A stretch of 64,000 nt of DNA. Source: Anaspis maculata. Lineage: Eukaryota > Arthropoda > Insecta > Coleoptera > Scraptiidae. This document shows, piece after piece, positions 1 to 11,279 of the stretch. Every line of letters starts with the position of its first letter. The stretch's first letter is position 1. The notes under the pieces are model-generated. The model was given only the letters and a program-made list of their open reading frames with translations. It did no database searches and had not been told where the DNA came from. The translations under genes and the position numbers were made by a program. Location of the stretch: NCBI GenBank assembly GCA_949128115.1, contig OX421963.1, positions 86,623,602 through 86,687,601 on the forward strand, written 5' to 3'.

Positions 1-420
1 ATAATTCATCGGTATCATTAGATATGTGTATTTTGTATAATTGTCTTAATTTGCTCATAAAGCTTATAGGTACCATTATACCAAAGTACTACCTCAATGT
101 CATTGAGTATGAGTATGTTATTTTATTATCCTCATTCGGTTATAAAACTCAAACCATTATACCAAAGTAATACCTCAATGTCATTAGATATGCGTATATG
201 TATAACATGATTGTCTTCATCCGTTTATAAAACTTATACCATTATACCAAAGTCCTACCTCAATGTCATTAGGTATGAGTATTTTTATATTATTATCTTA
301 ATTTGCTTATAAAACCTATATCATTATACCAAAATAATACCTCAATGTCAATAAATATGCGTTTATTATATTATTATCTTCATACGTTTAAGAAAGACAT
401 ACCATTATACCAAAATATCA
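1..420. repeat. AT-rich minisatellite, 81-85 bp unit, about five copies
   Basis: The phrase CATTATACCAAA recurs at 74, 155, 240, 322 and 403. Each is followed by a variant of TACCTCAATGTCATT and an AT-rich spacer, so the period is 81-85 bp. The copies differ by substitutions and small indels, and the array probably starts before the window. No protein is credible here because the open frames just track the repeat. Confidence 0.85.
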
Positions 421-740
421 CCTACCTACATATCTATGTATATACGTATATTAAACCGTATTCGATATACCAGAACGTCTTTTATACCAATCATGCGTAT
501 ATTATACGTATAACTGACCAGCTTGTGTTTACTGGGGACGATATAAAATATCTCGTCTCAAAAGTCCCTACTTTTTTCAAAAAAAAAATCTGGGAATTTG
601 GGAGTTTGAATTGGGAGAATGATGAAGCAATAATGTATTATTGTTAGGTCTCAGTTTGTTTATTATTAGTTTTTATTTTGTGCTGAATGCATTATTGTGA
701 CAATGTCGATAAGTTTCAACTTCAAGGCAATAAACAGTAT

Positions 741-771
<31 letters not shown>

Positions 772-772
772 T
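741..772. repeat. (TTTA)n microsatellite
   Basis: About eight uninterrupted TTTA/ATTT units inside otherwise unremarkable AT-rich DNA. Confidence 0.9.
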
Positions 773-2035
773 AAACCTGTTTTGCGCTCGCGCACTAGGC
801 TGGCCATCATGTCATTATGCATCGACCGTTGTTGTCAGGCTGTGTCCGATAGGCATGCAGTCTACAGTCCATGAATGTTTTGAAAATTATGAAAAAACAA
901 AACAACACCTAGAAGCATCTTTCTGTATATTGGGAATTTTTCATACATCAGAAGACAATTTGATTTTCGGTTTGTGGTGGCAGTTCACTATGGATTTATC
1001 AATTTTGCATCAGATAACAGGAAAGCGTTGCCAGAGAGATGCCATGTCGAATCATATTAATGTCTGATGATTATATATTTACGTAACATCTCCTTCAGAC
1101 TCTGTATGTCTCTTCTGTTTTTTCCAGTTCTTATGCGAAAGTTTCTTCCCAGTGATCTTTTCCAAGGGCTGCTCCAACATCTTCATTTCTACTTTTCCAA
1201 AAAATAGCTGCGCCTTCTCAGATCGCAACTTCTAATGAATTAGGTAGCTCGATTAGGCTTTTGGTCAATAGCTGCGAAACAAAGTGTTTCTTGCCAATAA
1301 AAAGAGAATGATCCAGACAACATGCTGCAGCCAGATATCCTTCCAATGTACCAAGGCAAAATACCGATTAAGCTGGTGTTCTTTCTACAACTTGAGTGAA
1401 GTTAGTCTTTTTGCCCGCGTCAGGTTGACACAAGCGGGAACCTAACACAGGTCTGCAAATAATCGGTATATTTTCGACAAAAATATTGGACCACGTCTGC
1501 ACCACGACATCTGGGGACCTGGATCCTGCTTAAACTAAATTATTTACATTTCTTTGTCCAGCAGCAATGTTTCGAACACCAAACAGCAAAATAATATTGA
1601 AGTTGATTGTTTAACTTTTTCTTGACTTTGACTCTTTCGTTGACTGTTTTTGGACGTTCATGGCAACCTGGTAATGTTCTTGGCTTGCTTATTCATTCGA
1701 TTCGAGCCGATGGACTGCGATGAGTTGAATTTCTATATCCTTTCCCGGTGGCAGATTTTTTTAGTACTTTTTTGAATGAACGATAGTTGACTATATTTAT
1801 TCAGGCATCAACCTACGGCTATAAAATCGTGTCTTGTCATTTTATATAAGACCTTATTGCAGGAATACGTCTACTAACGGTTCGGGGGTGGCGGTGGCAA
1901 CCTTTCTTTATTTTATTTTTTATTTTATTTTGATTTTTTCCCATACTGTTTTGCTCAGCGTTTACGAGATCGAAATTGTGACCTCTAATTCTAATTATTC
2001 TGACAATGCCTTACACCTGTTGTGTGCCCCAATGC
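773..2035. other. Intergenic stretch with no recognised gene
   Basis: I see no conserved coding motif, splice-linked open frame or clear inverted repeat here. The open frame at 687-1067 runs through the TTTA microsatellite and resembles nothing I know. Because a decayed gypsy integrase follows on the minus strand, part of this stretch could be further decayed retrotransposon, but I cannot show that. Confidence 0.5.
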
Positions 2036-2039
2036 AATT

Positions 2040-2425
2040 CCCTAACAAACGTCAAAACATAACTCGATCTCTGCGCTGCCTGTCGGTGATTAGGTGAACG
2101 AATTTCATGTAATCACCCTATTCCACGAGCAAAATTCAGGCAGACTGATGGCAGCTTTTCAGCCCATTGGTTGTGATCATTGGGATTTAGAATTGCAATT
2201 AGCGAGACATAGTTTCAAAGTCACTATTTTTTCATTCTACCATGTTTGATCGCAGATTATAGATAGTACACCGGAGACCGGTGTGAAACTCTGTCTGATG
2301 TTCAAGCGAGGATAAAGGCACCGCACGACCGATGAGATGAACTGGCCGCCATTATCAAAAGACATTCTTCTAGGCAGTCCAAATCGATGAAACACTTCGC
2401 TGGTCAAAGAAATATTAGTTTCGGA
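2040..2425 (-). pseudogene. Decayed Ty3/gypsy-type integrase fragment
   Basis: Read on the minus strand, about 2425-2270 translates to a recognisable integrase core stretch: EVFHRFGLPRRM, then FDNGGQFISS, then the QSFTPVS region. This corresponds to the second catalytic Asp (D in DNG) and following helix of retroelement integrases. Beyond about 2260 the frame is broken by stops and shifts, but pieces such as QWAEKLPSV and FVREL still match the usual C-terminal part of the core. There is no intact ORF and no LTR next to it. It is a dead fragment of a pol gene. Confidence 0.7.
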
Positions 2426-2879
2426 GGGGATAGGGAAGGTTAGCTCCGAACCGACTTATCATTGCCTCTATCGAAAGATCTGAACCCTTGTTTGAACAAG
2501 CACAATTTTATCTCAGTTTGAAATTTTCAACCGTTCTCATTTAGGACGTTCCGAATAGCTTGGAGATTTTTGAACGCAGGGGGTTGAACCATAAGTTCCT
2601 AGGTCTGACGCACCAGGTACGGCTCTCCGAGATCCCGAGATCGAAACGCAATCTTTCAAATGGCCCAAGGATACGGATCCATTTTCTGTGGAAGACACCC
2701 AACAGAGGGCGAGGCGGGAACTACTGTAACTCAGTGGTAGAACGGACACCAGTCAGATATCTTCAGTGACAAGGATTAATCGTGAGCACCAGCCCCAAAT
2801 TACCAGGTCTAACTATTCGCTCGCCGAGATCACCACTCCGTTGCAAGAGCCACCAAGAGCAAGTACGCGAGGGCTCGCT

Positions 2880-3075
2880 TCTGTCCTTCGGGGGTCTCAA
2901 CTTGGCTTCCTTGAAGTGGATGGAAATTGGAAATGCATAATCAGCCGGTCTCAACTCGGCCTCCTAGAGGTGGATCGAAACGCATCATCCCTCAGCTTCC
3001 TTGAGTTGGGTCGAAACTCGTCCTCGACGGGTCTCAACTCGACGTCCCCAAGGTGGGTCCGAACTCTGTTTCTGG
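2880..3075. repeat. Degenerate tandem repeat (GGTCTCAACTCGGCCTCC-like)
   Basis: Three or four diverged units begin near 2893, 2953 and 3030 with GGTCTCAACT, followed by a short CCTNNAGGTGG hairpin and GGTCGAAAC. The spacing is irregular, about 55-80 bp. The stretch is GC-richer than its flanks. Overlapping open frames on both strands here are shadows of the repeat. Confidence 0.5.
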
Positions 3076-3725
3076 CAGGGCCAGATTTCCCATAGACGCA
3101 CACAGCAACGGAAGCGGCAACTCGAAAACAAACAGTGGTACGTGGGGATTGGTTCCAGATTCAATGGCCAAGCCCCATCGATACTCCACCAAACCATTCG
3201 GAACCGTTTATCGCATTTGAAACGACAGCCAACATAGTATAACATACATCACGTTGTTCGAACCGTTGAGCCTGGATCAAAGTCGAAATAGTATTTCGAG
3301 CGTTTTCAGGCTCGAAGCCTGTTCACCATCATGAGGCGTAGCCGAAGCTGCAAAAGAGACTGAGGGCCTGAAAAAGCACAGCGCTCGTGTGTCGAACAAC
3401 GTTTTTCGTAATCGTTGCTTAAATCGCAAGAAAACTCGAATTTCTAGTAAATTTTGACAGTACTTTGACAAATGTCAAGCTAGATACATAAACTGCAAAA
3501 CATATATTTTTGATTATGTATTTCTTTGCGCGTTATGTATCTATGAAACCATTACGAAAAATCATGTTTCCATAGCTCGCTCACTCACGTGTAAATTGTA
3601 TCGATGGCGCCCCCTTTTAGGCAGCTTTTGACTTTGAATATCTACATAATTCGATTCCACAGCTTTCATGATTTTTCTCCCGTGTATTTTCGCTGCGAAT
3701 AACTAGTGGGGTCGGTACAGTATTA
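3076..3725. other. Spacer without recognised gene
   Basis: No recognisable coding sequence. It leads into the left arm of the foldback that follows. Weak inverted similarity to 5880-5980 hints that the foldback arms once reached further out. Confidence 0.45.
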
Positions 3726-3729
3726 TACG

Positions 3730-5880
3730 CTGCATTTTTGAGTAATGCAATGTCTTTTGGCACACATGTTTTTAGAACTTGTTTGAACAATTTTGTCCAT
3801 CGCCGCAAGCGAAATTTTAGTTCAGATCCTGTATACAGGGTGAAGAAGAAAAACAATTTAAAAAAATTGCATATTTTGAACGGACAAAGGTAGAGTATTG
3901 CAGGGCATGTCATATGATGCGGAATTTGATGGTTGTTGAGATACACCAAACCATTTTGATACATTATTAACCGTTTTCGAGATATTAAAAAAAAAACTGA
4001 GATCTGTCAAAAAAACATTATCTTCATTATATCCCTTATTTTTTAAGATATCGGAATGAAATTTGATATTTGCTTTATAAAGGACGTCATGAATAAATAA
4101 CAGCTGCAGTTATTTTCTAGGCCTACTATTTTCCTAAATAAGACAGTCAACTTTTTTGGGGGGAAGCCGCCATCTTGTTTTGTGAATATCAAACTGATGA
4201 CCGAAAAAATGACTGATGGTCATTAGGCTAGAATCATGCCATTACTCTATATTGTGAAAGATCACCTTGGATGGACCATCATACCATTTTTGCTGAAAGA
4301 AACATGACGCACTGATTTTATCGGGTTCCTCAGAACTAGAAGACCTACTTCCAGCCATCGAGCCATTGCAAGTAATTTAACACCGCAATTATGACCCCCG
4401 ATCATTTCTCAGGTTGCTCACCAAGATTCATAGTCATAAATAATCATAGTCAGCGGTTCGGTTTTAGCAGCTGTTTGAATTAAGAAGTGTTGCCTTTTCG
4501 TGAAAAAAACTGAAAATTACGAGGTCTCTGGGTCAATTTTTAGGTCATTGGAAATAGATCCTCCACGGAATGTTGATAAATTTATGCTGAATCATCAGAA
4601 AAAAGTGCATTCTATAGCATAGGTTTGAAGAAACGGTTGAAAATTGTTCAAAACGGTTTCTGTTGTCTTGTTAAAGCGTTAAATTATGGATCTTTTTGGC
4701 GATTTTCATGCCTCCAGCCTATCTAGATGATGGGATGAAATTTTTCAATTTCTTATCACCCTGTGATGCCATCTGCATAGATCGCCATCATGCCAACATT
4801 TCCCAAAGGTGAAGAAGGAATCTGAATAGAAACTATTCTAAAATACATTGCGGCATCAAAATTTATAAGGTTCTATCCATTATTAGTGTTGCCCTACCAC
4901 ACAATTTGTTCGCTCTCTACCTACTGCAAGATAGTCTTTCATGTTCTTCTTACATCACATGAGTACATGCCAAGTTTTCAAAACCTATACTGAAGAATGC
5001 ACTTTTTTCTAATAATTCAGCATAAATTTATCAGAATTCCATGGAGGATCTTTTTCCAATGACCTAAGAAATGACCCAGAGACCTCGTAATTTTCTGTTT
5101 TTTTCCATGAAAAATCGACTCTATTTCATTTAAATAGCTGCTCAAACCGAACCGCTGAACTTATGGCTATGAATCTTGGTAGACAACCTGAAGAATGATC
5201 AAGGGTCATGATCGCGGTGTTCAATTACTTGCAGTGGCTCGATGGCTAGCAGTAGATCCTCTAGTTCTGAGGAATCCGATAAAATCCGTGCATCATCTTT
5301 CTTTCAGCAAAAATGGTATGATGGTCCATCCAAGGTGATCTTTCACATGATAGAGTAATGGCATGATACTAGCCCAATGACTATCAGTCATTTTTTCGGT
5401 CATCAGCTTGATATTCACAAAACAAGATGGCGGCTCCCCTCCAAAAAAGTTGACCGTCTTATTTAGGAAAATAGTAGGCCTAGAAAATAACTTCAGCTGT
5501 AATCCATTTATGAAGTCTTCTGTAAGGCAAATACCAAATTTCATTCCGATATCTTCAAAAATAAGCGATATAATGAAGATAATGTTTTTTGACAGATCTC
5601 AGTTGTTTCAGAATATCTCAAAAACGGTAATTAGTGTTTCAAAATGGTTTGGTGTACCTCAACAACCATCAAATTGCGCATCATATGACATGCCCTGCAA
5701 TATTCTACCTTCGTCTGTTCAAAAGATGCATTTTTTTAAATTGTTTTCCTTCTTCACCCTGTATACAGGATCTGAACTAAAATTTTGCTTGCGGCGATGG
5801 ACAGAATTGTTCAGACAGGTTCCAAAGACATGTGTGCCAAAGGGCATTGCATTACTCAAAAATGCAGTGAACAGGACTTT
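3730..5880. mobile_element. Foldback element, arms about 0.9 kb
   Basis: The left arm (about 3730-4640) reappears inverted at about 4965-5880. Matching landmarks include the GTATACAGGGTG block (near 3830 and 5760), the text around 'caagatggcggc' (4170 and 5425), and the paired GATAAATTTATGCTGAA / TTCAGCATAAATTTATC near 4575 and 5025. The central loop is about 330 bp. The arms differ by scattered substitutions and small indels. I see no transposase and no clear target duplication, so it is a non-autonomous foldback. The open frame 5408-5938 lies in the right arm and is not a gene. Confidence 0.85.
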
Positions 5881-5989
5881 TTCCGAACGTGCCGACTCCA
5901 CTAAACGCCGCGGTAGGCTCCAACGCCTTCAAATTTGAGTTTCCATATTACGAAGCAAAAGGGGCATGACCCCCAAAAGTAGCACTCTC

Positions 5990-6590
5990 AAAGATTTATT
6001 TCGAAAAATGTCTACTACATCTATAAATACATCTGACTTGATTACGTTGTCGTATTTTTCCAAGATAACGACAGCGCACAACAATAAATTGTGCAAATCA
6101 AGGAACGAGAGCCAATTTATTTACTCACGGGCTCCCTGTGGCAATGAACCTGACAAGCGAGATTCGTCGGAAATTCTTGCATTTCCCTCACAATAAAAAT
6201 ATTTTTTTTCATTCAACAAAATTTATCGATAAACGAAATTATTTTCTAAACTTACATGATTTGATAAGAGATAAAGGTAATCTACGAGCAATTAGTAATG
6301 TTTACTTGAACCCAAAAACCAGACATCGCATCTCGTCTTCTTCAGTGGCGTATTCTTGCCACCGACCCTGTTATTTCACCAGCTTCGGTGGGAGGTACAA
6401 AAAAAAAAACGTCAATCGGAAAACGTTGCTCGAAACATTCGGCCATTTTGCGTGACATTAAACAGCCAAAGTTATTATGTAAATAATAAATATAAAATTC
6501 GATAAGTTTTAGTGGAAAACACCACCCGCCACTGAAGCACACACACACAGGTTTTCTAATCAAAACCCGATTAAAATCTCAAATTCTTCT
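5990..6590. promoter_or_regulatory. Upstream region of the first ZIP gene
   Basis: This AT-rich stretch sits between the foldback and the ZIP coding region. A TATAAAA lies at 6491-6497, and an initiator-like TCAGTG lies at 6590-6595, 11 bp before the ATG. The second ZIP gene has a comparable TCAGT-type leader close to its ATG, which favours the proximal initiator, but the only canonical TATA is about 100 bp upstream of it. Which start is used cannot be settled by eye. I did not find a convincing metal-response element. Confidence 0.35.
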
Positions 6591-6602
6591 CAGTGTTTCA
6601 AA

Positions 6603-7568
6603 ATGAGCGATTCAACGACCATCACCGCCAAAACGGTGGCCATGTGCGTGCTTTTCACGGCCTCGATGACGCTGGGCACTTTACCAATAACCCTTTCGAG
6701 GATCTTCAAGTGGAACAGCGAAGCCAAAGACACGATCTACGTGAAGATACTGCTGTGTTTCGGCGGTGGCGTTTTGCTCTGCACCACGTTCTTGCACCTG
6801 CTTCCAGAGGTTTCCGAACGCATCGACGAGCTGGAGTACGTCCCCAAGTACCAGATCCACTACGCGGAGCTGCTGATGTGCATCGGGTTCTTCACGATGT
6901 ACTTGGTGGAAGAAATGGTTCACTACTATCTGCACCACCGCGAGAAGAAAACGGGGATACTGCAGAGGACGTTGTCGATACGTCGCTGCGATTCGTCTTC
7001 TTCGGAAGAAGACATATCCAAAATCGAGGCTTCGCTCAGCTCGCTCGAGGCGCCGATCACGGTTTGTGAACAGAAGCAGAACCACCACAGCCATTTGGGC
7101 GGTGATGGCGGCGAAGAAGACTCTACCATGAAGGCCATCCGGGGGCTTTTGGTCGTGCTGGCTTTGTCGGTTCACGAGCTCTTCGAAGGCCTGGCTGTGG
7201 GTCTGGAGCCGTCCAGTAAGACGGTCTGGTACATGTTTGGAGCGGTCAGCGCGCACAAGTTGGTGATAGCGTTTTGCATTGGAGTCGAGCTCGTCACTTC
7301 CGGTATGAAGAACTGCCTTATTATCGTTTATGTCTTCACGTTCGCCATCGTCAGTCCAATGGGAATTGGCATCGGTATCCTCGTCAGCCAAGAGGACAAG
7401 GGCTCCACTGATCTGCCCTCAGTTCTGCTCCAGGGACTCGCTTCTGGTACTTTGCTCTATGTAGTGTTCTTTGAAATTTTGAGGACTGAACGGAAAAGTG
7501 GATTGCGACAGTTTTTGTCCGTTCTGGTCGGGTTTCTGACGATGCTGGGCATCACTTTGCTCCAATAA
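6603..7568 (+). CDS. ZIP family zinc transporter (SLC39A1-3-like), paralogue 1
   Basis: A 321-residue multi-pass membrane protein of the ZIP family, which imports zinc and related divalent metals into the cytosol. Hydrophobic segments lie near residues 11-35, 48-68, 88-110, 180-205, 212-232, 237-260, 270-292 and 300-320, giving the usual eight. Segment IV holds HELFEG (His191, Glu192) and segment V holds AHKLVIAF with a following Glu229, the metal-site signatures. The cytosolic loop (about 115-178) is short of histidine, having only HHSH at 161-164. The ATG at 6603 is the first in frame and precedes a membrane segment directly. The coding region is a single exon. The length fits insect ZIP1/2/3-like proteins. 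A closely similar paralogue lies at 22377-23372 in opposite orientation, pointing to a local duplication with inversion. The family assignment is very secure; metal selectivity and plasma-membrane location are inferred from the family. Confidence 0.96.
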   Translation: MSDSTTITAKTVAMCVLFTASMTLGTLPITLSRIFKWNSEAKDTIYVKILLCFGGGVLLCTTFLHLLPEVSERIDELEYVPKYQIHYAELLMCIGFFTMYLVEEMVHYYLHHREKKTGILQRTLSIRRCDSSSSEEDISKIEASLSSLEAPITVCEQKQNHHSHLGGDGGEEDSTMKAIRGLLVVLALSVHELFEGLAVGLEPSSKTVWYMFGAVSAHKLVIAFCIGVELVTSGMKNCLIIVYVFTFAIVSPMGIGIGILVSQEDKGSTDLPSVLLQGLASGTLLYVVFFEILRTERKSGLRQFLSVLVGFLTMLGITLLQ

Positions 7569-7689
7569 CTGACTGTGGTATATAAAATAGGTAGGCTATC
7601 AGTTCGGCCCCGTGTTCTACCGCAAGTTTTATTAATACTTAATTGTTATCAAGTAATAATATCAACTAGAGATTGAATGGTAATAGAAT

Positions 7690-7742
7690 ATTAAATGTGT
7701 TTTTTTCCGGGCACAGCGGTCTGGGTGTTGTGTAATAATAAA
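7690..7742 (+). terminator. Candidate poly(A) signals of the first ZIP gene
   Basis: ATTAAA at 7690-7695 is followed by a T/GT-rich stretch, and AATAAA lies at 7737-7742. Either would end the transcript about 130-190 nt after the stop codon. Confidence 0.5.
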
Positions 7743-9010
7743 TACTTAAATAGCAAATGCACCAAACTCCTATGGCATAAGAAATGCCGATAAGGAGAAA
7801 AACAAATTTTAACTTCAACTTCAAATGAGTTTTTTGAAGAATGCTTCACTAGCTGCTTCACTTTTAAGCTCCTGGAGCGATAGAACTCATGAAACAAATA
7901 AATGAATAAGAATAAAAAAATATATTGAAACGAATATAGTGATGAGGTTCTGCAATGAAATGAATGAAAAGTTCTCAGCTCCTTATGAATCAACCAATTA
8001 TTGAGAAGTGACCTACCACTGATTAAGCATAATAATTAGCAATCAGCATTGACAAAAATGGGCAATATTCATTCTCAGCCCAATCCTTGATTTTTTATTG
8101 CAGAAAAGGTTAGACATTTTTTGATGTTTTATTTGTACAAGTGTACAAGTTCCTAATCTATGTGTGCAGGTATTTATGCAATTTCAGTTTAGCGAAATTG
8201 TTAGATATCAAAATGAAAATTTATTGCTTTGCTCAATAAAAAATACCTTGTTGAAGTTTGTTTTTGTTATACAACAACTCCAGAAAGTCTTTGTTTTACA
8301 GTGTTTAAATTGTGATTATACAAATTTGGATGTAGGTAAGTGGTCTATTTTTATATAAGTATGAATGCTGTTGATCTTTACACATCATCATGCTCGAGTG
8401 ACAGCACACGCATTTTGTTATTATTAAAAGTGTATTAGGACCTTGATTATTCTTTTTCTCCTTGAATTTGCGGCAAAACAAAATATCAATCAAATTTCGC
8501 CTAATAAATCGGAGAGAAAATTCGACGTACACATGATAAAATCAGCGGAATTAGACGCGACGTTCTGGGCGATAAAAAGTAAAAAGTAATCACAAGATAA
8601 AAGCTATGTGCAAATCATGGGAATCCGCTGCAATAAGTAGCTCGTTTGGATTCCATATTCAATCAAAATAACAAATACGATTACAACATGAGAATTTTAT
8701 GAGCGACCGAGGCCGACAAAAAATCTAAAACCAAATTTAAAAGATATAAGTTCAAAATAAGAAAATGCGGTGAGTTTTTTCAAACACTCCACGTGGAAGT
8801 AGATGCAGATATAAGCAAAAATAAATATCAAGTAGATTACAACAGATAGGAACTGATTTTAAGGAACTCTAGATCCTAGTAGAGACCACTACCACAGGAC
8901 CCCACGTCATCGTCAGAGACATACCTTTGGTAAGTACTTTTCTATATTGTCAGTACGACTTAGAAACTCGCTGGAGACTACAATTCGCGAATAAGACACA
9001 CCTACATAGT
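7743..9010. other. AT-rich intergenic stretch
   Basis: No gene or clear repeat structure is visible. Open frames here are short, lack ATG starts or splice context, and match nothing I know. Confidence 0.5.
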
Positions 9011-9124
9011 TGGTGGCGGAGCCGTACATTGAGAACTTTCCGGAATATTCAAGTTCATTCAAGTGTATTCAAGTTCTGAACGGAGATTTTTGCGAGGTGT
9101 TTCACATCTTTTGAGTGTACATAT
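9010..9124 (+). other. Possible start of an LTR-element internal region (primer-binding-like)
   Basis: TTGGTGGCGGAGCC near 9019 resembles the tRNA primer-binding stretch that follows a 5' LTR in insect LTR elements. The sequence at 9649-9828 ends with AATAAATAGTCTGTGC and CGTAACA, which looks like the end of an LTR. No coding sequence supports a complete element, so this is only a hint. Confidence 0.25.
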
Positions 9125-9644
9125 TGTTACGTATTTTGCGTACGGGTTCGAATATAATTGAGACGATCGTTTTAAAACAGACACTGTTTATTACTGCTTA
9201 CTACAATAAATACACGCCAACAATTATTTACGCTTGGAAATATCGCTAAGAGTATCGCTTCCTATCCGCTCGCTGTCTCTTCCAATTCAATACCGCTCGT
9301 GAGACGACGATTGATGCCTTATATAGGTCCGACAAGTAATTTATCTCGAATGTTCCATGCATTCTCCAGTGGTTTCCACAGTGACTCGACATATGGTTCC
9401 CATACAACTCCCGAAAAATCTTGCACATTACCCGTATAGTTCTGCCGTGCTCTAGAACCGGTGCCTCCGCCAAAATGAGCAGATGTATCTTGATCGAGCG
9501 TTGAAGGTTCTCAATGCCAAGTCATCACGTTTACTTCTGGAAATGTCCAGAGTTCCGCACTTGTATCTACACCGCGACATAACGGATGGAAGACTTAGAA
9601 AGATCGCGTATCTACCAGAATGCACGGGATCGCCGCTCGTAACA
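9125..9644 (-). mobile_element. Solo LTR (gypsy-type), copy A
   Basis: A 520-bp sequence that, on the minus strand, begins TGTTACGAG and ends CGTAACA. It is flanked by a perfect 4-bp target duplication ATAT (9121-9124 and 9645-9648). In minus orientation it has a TATATAAGG box near 9320 and an AATAAA near 9210, the order expected of an LTR promoter and polyadenylation region. No internal region or second LTR is present, so it is a solo LTR left by recombination. A second copy of the same family lies at 32739-33272. Confidence 0.85.
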
Positions 9645-9648
9645 ATAT

Positions 9649-10242
9649 TATTGAAGAAACTTTGACGGAAGCGAAAGTGCAAAGAGCAAAGTCAAGTAGA
9701 GTGATTCGTATAAGTGCGACAATTTATGCGACTTGTGATTTAGTACTCAGTACGCAATAATAAATAGTCTGTGCTGAGAACTTTGTCCCTAAATTTATTA
9801 TTAGAGTACCCAACGCAAATTCGTAACAATTCTGCAATGAAAATTTTTCATTCTGCCCTGTCTCACGTCTGCATACAATTTTAAATCAATAACAAAACAC
9901 CTGCAATGAAACTGTTACTTCTTGCAGAACTCAAATAAAAAATAGACGTACAGTACGTTAAGAAAACATACCTGTTATTGTTAGGCATAGAAACAGATAA
10001 AATAAATTACATCAAGTATTTACAATAGATTAAATGCAGCATTCTAAAGCAAAACACTAATCTCTGCAGATTTAGATTATTTATGGATACAATTAAAACA
10101 AATTAAAGATTGATACGGAGGTCTACTCTTTTTTACTTTTAGATTTTCGAGTTCGAGACATCCTTAGGTGCATTATTTGTGATTTGCTCATGTTCGAGCT
10201 CAGAAATTTGTATACCGAATAGCTAGAAGGCGAGTTTCAACC
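9649..10242. other. Spacer, LTR-like tail then unannotated AT-rich DNA
   Basis: The part up to 9828 ends like an LTR (see the entry at 9010). The rest is AT-rich with no recognised gene. Confidence 0.35.
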
Positions 10243-10371
10243 TACGAGGGTCGTTTGATAAGTCTTTAGAATGGACATGAAGAAACATTTTTTTGGGTCA
10301 AAATTAGTTTTATTTCTCAACATAGTCTCATTTTAGCTCTATACACTTGGTCCAACGATGTTCAAGTCTTT

Positions 10372-10713
10372 TCATTCCTTCGCTATGGTATGATTTTTGA
10401 GACCCTTAAAATATCCGTTTTTGGCGTCGATTTCTTTATAATTCGATGTGAATTTCTTTGCACCGAGCCAAGTTTTCAGTATTGGAAGTAGGGAAAAGTC
10501 ACATGGGGCTAAATCTAGAGAATACGATGGGTGGGGAACAAATTCGGAGTTTAATTCGTGTATTTTAGCCATTGCAACGGAATGTCCATTCAAGTGCGCT
10601 TTTGGTCGATTTTCAGCAATCGCGGCACCCATCGCGCCGATAGCTTCTTCTTTTGCAAATGTTCGTGCAGATGTTGAATACACGTTCAGTTGAGATGCCC
10701 ACAGCTTTAGCAA
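10372..10713 (-). pseudogene. Mariner transposase C-terminal remnant
   Basis: Contains HPSYSLDLAPCDF and LLPILKTWL, the region around the third catalytic Asp of the mariner DD34D triad, followed by the usual C-terminal KKF segment. The first residues of this open frame belong to the linker after the helix-turn-helix read out of frame. The first two catalytic Asp residues are deleted. Confidence 0.85.
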
Positions 10714-10740
10714 TCTCGCGCACCTTCACTTTACGGTCGT

Positions 10741-10983
10741 CTAACACAATACCATGGATTTTCTGGACCATTTCTGCTGTTGTGACCTTATTTGGTTTTT
10801 CAGATCGTGGTTCATCAGTCGGGCTCGTACGACCTCGGTTAAATTTTTTGTACCAATTGAAACAGTTGAGTTCGATGGAGCAGATTCCCCTGAAGTCCTC
10901 GTAAAGTCTTCAATCATTTGTAAAGACTTTAGGCCTTTCAAAAAATAGTATTTGATTACAGAGCGAATCTCATTTTTCTCCAT
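10741..10983 (-). pseudogene. Mariner transposase N-terminal remnant
   Basis: Starts MEKNEIRSVIKYYFLKGLKS, the helix-turn-helix DNA-binding region of mariner transposases, and continues through the typical GESAPSNSTV segment. Soon after, near 10855, the frame shifts: the expected continuation (KFNRGRTSPTDEPRSEKPNK) is found in another frame. The catalytic core that should follow is missing. Confidence 0.85.
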
Positions 10984-11279
10984 TTTCGCAAAATACCAGG
11001 AGTCGTGTATCTCAAATGGGCCCCAAAAATGAACTATTTGACGTATATGTCTAAAATTTTATATTTAGGCAATCTAAGCTTGCTAGATTTCAGAAAAAAT
11101 AGAAACTCCGCGCTAGTACCGCTATTTCAGTGTTATTCTAAGGATATGTCAAACGACCCTCGTATGTGATTAAATTCAAGAGACGAGTACTTGATTCTTT
11201 CTATGACTTACTGGGAGGATTTGGTTCTCGAGAAAAAAATGGAAGGAAATTAGCAGCATCTTCATGATAATTCTGCAAA

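Larger units (their letters stand above)
10245..11162 (-). mobile_element. Internally deleted mariner-type element
   Basis: Terminal inverted repeats begin CGAGGGTCGTTTGA on both sides (inner similarity continues through TTAGAAT, about 28 bp), and both ends abut TA dinucleotides (10243-10244 and 11163-11164), the mariner target duplication. At 918 bp it is about a third shorter than an autonomous mariner (about 1.3 kb). The two coding remnants inside have a shifted frame and lack the middle of the transposase. Confidence 0.92.

Noticed and set aside
303..647. 114-codon open frame on the plus strand
   Set aside because: Starts with TTG and covers minisatellite units; it is a repeat translation with no homology.
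2715..2765. tRNA-like TAACTCAGTGGTAGAAC
   Set aside because: Resembles a box A, but no box B or cloverleaf follows, so not a tRNA gene.
2537..3245. Several overlapping open frames on both strands
   Set aside because: They lie over a GC-richer degenerate repeat and mirror each other; no motif or splice context.
5408..5938. 176-codon open frame
   Set aside because: Lies in the right arm of a foldback; its mirror in the left arm is broken and no family is recognised.
6681..7391. 236-codon frame antisense to the first ZIP gene
   Set aside because: Shadow of the GC-rich coding strand; the sense frame has clear ZIP motifs.
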